Source of the DNA: Lepisosteus oculatus
Lineage: Eukaryota; Chordata; Actinopteri; Semionotiformes; Lepisosteidae
Direction of reading: 5' to 3'
NCBI RefSeq assembly: GCF_040954835.1
Contig: NC_090704.1
Span: 41,172,979-41,236,978 of the forward strand
Length of the DNA: 64,000 nucleotides
The position numbers and the translations under genes were made by a program. Positions 61,191-64,000 of the stretch are shown one piece after another (the first letter of the stretch is position 1; each line of letters begins with the position of its first letter). The notes below the pieces were generated by a model. The model did no database searches and was not told the origin of the DNA. It saw only the letters and a program-made list of their open reading frames with translations.

Positions 61191-61760
61191 CTGAGGGGTT
61201 CGAGTTTAATTCACATTATAAGCATGTAAATGAAAACACTATGTAATGAAAGGAGCTAAACATAAAATGGGGGTACTACTGCTAGTACAGTGTGTTCAGC
61301 ATTTTGTTTTCTTTTTAAAATAGCTCCAATAACTTTTGCATTTCCTGAAAACCAGTATTACCAGTATATAATACAGATGTCGGTACACAGAATTTGCAAT
61401 GCAAAAACATGAAAAATATAACAAGAATATAATACAGATGTCTGTGCACAGTATTTGCAGTGTTGTACTTTTATCCTTTTGTCGTGTGCTTTGATAACAT
61501 TTATGTGTTCATACCGAGCCTTTGAATGTGCCTTGTTTACTCATCTAAACTTGCTCTTAAATTTGGCAAAACAAATCTCCTTTTAAAATCTGGGGGGTAG
61601 TAGGAATGGGGAGGGCAAAGTCTGTATTGATACAGGGATCCTCTTTAGAATCCAAACGGTGACATCACTGAAATGCTGCTCTCTCATTGGTTGCCCACAG
61701 CCTAATGGTTTGGTCAGTGGTTTTCAAAGGCCCGTGGACTCTCAAAAGCTCACAAGTAAA

Positions 61761-63558
61761 ATGGCCCACTGGAAGGAAATGAAGAAAGAGGTGAGTGTGT
61801 GTGATTTTTTTTTTGTCTGTTAGTTCTGGTGGTCACCGTAGTTAACTGTTCTAGATGTTTGTAAATAGCTGTACAGAAATGCATAAGTCAAGCCAGTATG
61901 ACTGTATAAGTATGAGTAGACTCTCCCACTGAAGTATAAAGCCCTGAAATGTACAGACAGAACAGGCTGGCTTTCAATATTTGTGCAGGCAAGAGCATTT
62001 TATTAAAAGGCACTGATTCCCTTATGCTGTTTATCTAAATTATGCTGTTTTGTTAGTCACCAAATTTGAGAAAAAATATTGTAGTTATTATACAAGTATT
62101 GTGAACTCAGTAGTACTTAATGCAGCTTGGTTAAGGAGAACAGGGCTCCATTAATACACTGTAATACCCTGACGTGAACATTTTATATTTTACATTTAGC
62201 TGCATTTTACTTTTGCAGCTGCTCTGTTACTGAGTGGTAAGGGTTTTCTCGGGCACTTATCAGTGTGTCATCTTTTTTTGCTGTCCACATATTTCCAGAT
62301 TAAACAGACCAGAAGCTTGTGAAAATGAAAGGGGAACATTCGGTTCAGTGTCTCCTCTTAAAAGAGGAACTTCAGACTCAAAATCTGCCTGCGTCGTATG
62401 CGAGTAAAAAGAATTATTGCGAGGGCTGTCAGCTTGGGAAGACTGTCGCTCTGTGGCGCTGTGGGCTGGCTGGCTGGCCTGTCTCTGCTCGTGTGTGTGT
62501 GTGCGCGCGTGTGTTTGCTTGCGCATGTGTGTGTGTGCTGCGAACAGGGCTGTCACGGTCTGAAAGGGCTGTGCTGTTCCAGGAGCTGGAGAAGCAGTAC
62601 TCCCCCAGCCAGTGGTCTCACAGGATGGCAGCTGATGTAGTGGTACAGGCCCATGCAGCCTCTCTCAGAGAAGGTTTGTTGTTGTTACTGTTAATCATTA
62701 AATTGCTTCTCACCGAGCTTAAAAGAGCTCAGTAAATCCTGATGGTGACTATGTGAATTGCAGAAGACTGGTGGATATTCAGTAAGGCTTTTGTATATTC
62801 AGCAAGTTGCTGAAAGGTTAGCATTCTAACAGACTACAGTATTCTAAGGAAACCACTTTATCAGGGGGTTAAGAGGGTAGTTCATTGTAGGGAGGGTCAG
62901 ACAGGAATGCACTGTGGTGCTATAATATTCACAAATGCCACTTGGGTCAGGCAGTGTACTCTTTTCACTGCAAGTAGGACCAGACTTGAGCCCTGTTTTG
63001 CCAGAGAAGACTTGCATGAAAATAATGTCTTGATCAAAAAAGAACACTTGCTTAATTATTCTTAGTCATAGTTCGGTGGTTGACTGCATTGTTCTGTAAC
63101 ATGCAGGGATGCTGTCTCTTCCTCTTGTAGGCACTGACAGAGCACGCGCTGTGGCACAGACCTTTCTCAATGTACCTTATGGAGAAGGAGAGGGGGAGAA
63201 ACTTGACATCTACGTGCCTCCCAGTCCCTCACTAGGTATGAGCTGGACTCCCAACACTGACCTCTTATGTGCATTTCTGCTAGTATGACTTTACCACTGC
63301 TTGCCACAGTTTCCCAGGTCTCTGTATAGCTTCTCAGACCTTTTACAGGTGGTGACAGTTTGCAGCAGTGTGAGGAGTGTACAGGAGTGTGTCAATGGGG
63401 TGAAAGAAGTAAAGAACAGAGTATTGTGCTATAGATCGATGCAAGGATCTGCTTCTGCACAGATAAACTGTGATTAATGGTTTTCCATTTTTCCTTTGCT
63501 GTGTTTCAGATTTACCTTTGGTCATTTACATCCATGGGGGATACTGGCAATTTTTAAG
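61761..63558 (+). CDS. afmid: Arylformamidase (kynurenine formamidase), 5' part
   Basis: Exons 61761-61790, 62583-62673, 63131-63235 and 63510-63558 are in frame; the gene continues beyond the window. It hydrolyses N-formylkynurenine to kynurenine and formate in tryptophan breakdown, in the cytosol. The N-terminus (MAHWKEMKKE), ELEKQYSPSQW, NVPYGEGEGEKLDIY and the oxyanion-hole motif HGGYWQ match the human protein in order. The catalytic Ser, Asp and His lie downstream and are not visible. Intron 1 has a GT-rich microsatellite near 62491-62540. The intron after exon 4 contains a tRNA-derived SINE. Confidence 0.94.
62491..62540. repeat. GT-rich microsatellite
   Basis: An imperfect (GT)n run with GC interruptions in afmid intron 1, ending about 40 bases before exon 2. 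Confidence 0.85.
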
Positions 63559-63675
63559 GTACGTTGCTTGTGAGCTGCTTGTAATAACAAGAGATGTTAC
63601 ATAGGATGTTCATAATCTGTTAGATTCAATCACCTTAATATTTTTCTTCTTATGCACAAACTCTTATGTATCCTG

Positions 63676-63950
63676 GGGTCAGCATGGCATAGTGTGTTAG
63701 CCTTTGGACTCATAACTGACTGGATGTGGGTTCAAGTCCCTGCTGTTGTGCCTTAAGTGAGGTATTTTATCCCATTTGCAGCAGTCCACCCAGCTGTATA
63801 AGTGCGACCAGCAGGGAGGGGTCAGCCCTGCAATGGACTGAGGTCCCGTCTGTGGAGGGTGGCAGGAGTCACATGCTCTGTAGTCTGCTTAACCCCACAG
63901 AGACCAGGATAAGCTCTGGCTGTGGTTCTGGTTTGAACTTTACCCTCTTA
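63676..63950 (+). repeat. tRNA-derived SINE, second family
   Basis: An A-box-like 'tggcatagtgtgttagcc' and a B-box 'gggttcaagtccc' are spaced as in a tRNA, followed by a body ('gcagtccacccagctgtata', 'gtcagccctgcaatggactg') different from the SINE at 43290. It lies in the afmid intron after exon 4. Confidence 0.65.
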
Positions 63951-64000
63951 CATTAGGTCTTCTAGTTACTGATGTTAATGTTCAAAATGATCCCCTGCCC

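Larger units (their letters stand above)
60085..61760. other. Divergent promoter interval between tk1 and afmid
   Basis: A 1.7 kb spacer holding the tk1 promoter elements at its left, a Penelope-like palindrome (60751-60898) in the middle, a tRNA-like fragment (61115-61190), and the afmid leader at its right. Near 61676-61705 'ctctcattggttgcccac' supplies an inverted CCAAT box close to the afmid start. Confidence 0.5.

Noticed and set aside
1-64000. Endogenous retrovirus or other virus-like element
   Set aside because: No gag, pol or env-like frame and no paired long terminal repeats were found. The only retroelement coding remnants are of non-LTR type.

Overview
This is vertebrate nuclear DNA: split genes with GT-AG introns, SINEs, a LINE fragment and microsatellites. 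The proteins read as bony fish. The repeats (a 5S rRNA-derived SINE with an (ATT)n-type tail, and a tRNA-derived SINE whose tail contains 'gatggactgg') suggest an early-branching ray-finned fish such as a gar or bowfin, but the species cannot be fixed from the window.

The gene order matches human 17q25 as I recall it (TMC6, TMC8, C17orf99/IL-40, SYNGR2, TK1, AFMID). Left to right: a 4.9 kb leader with a possible promoter for a leftward gene (the place expected for tmc6); tmc8 (+, 16 coding exons, 4983-19909); two tandem four-Ig-domain transmembrane receptor genes (+, 21094-30928 and 32616-39536) exactly where mammals carry IL-40; syngr2 (+, 45117-51034); tk1 (-, 56471-60084); and the first four exons of afmid (+, from 61761), cut by the window end. 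tk1 and afmid are divergent and share a 1.7 kb interval.

The most interesting part is the receptor pair. Both genes have a split signal peptide with a 27-bp mini-exon, then one exon per Ig domain. Exon lengths are nearly identical (294, 300, 273, then 300 or 294, then 102), all introns of the Ig part are phase 1, and both have a tyrosine-free cytoplasmic tail in the preferred models. Their third Ig domain resembles the first Ig domain of mammalian IL-40. This suggests that IL-40 may be a reduced, secreted remnant of a membrane receptor of this kind.

The interspersed repeats fall into a few families: at least seven 5S-derived SINE copies, six tRNA-derived SINE copies, several Penelope-like terminal fragments (one a near-perfect palindrome between tk1 and afmid), one L2/CR1-type LINE 3' fragment and simple repeats. 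I saw no CRISPR array, functional tRNA or rRNA gene, or recognisable retrovirus.
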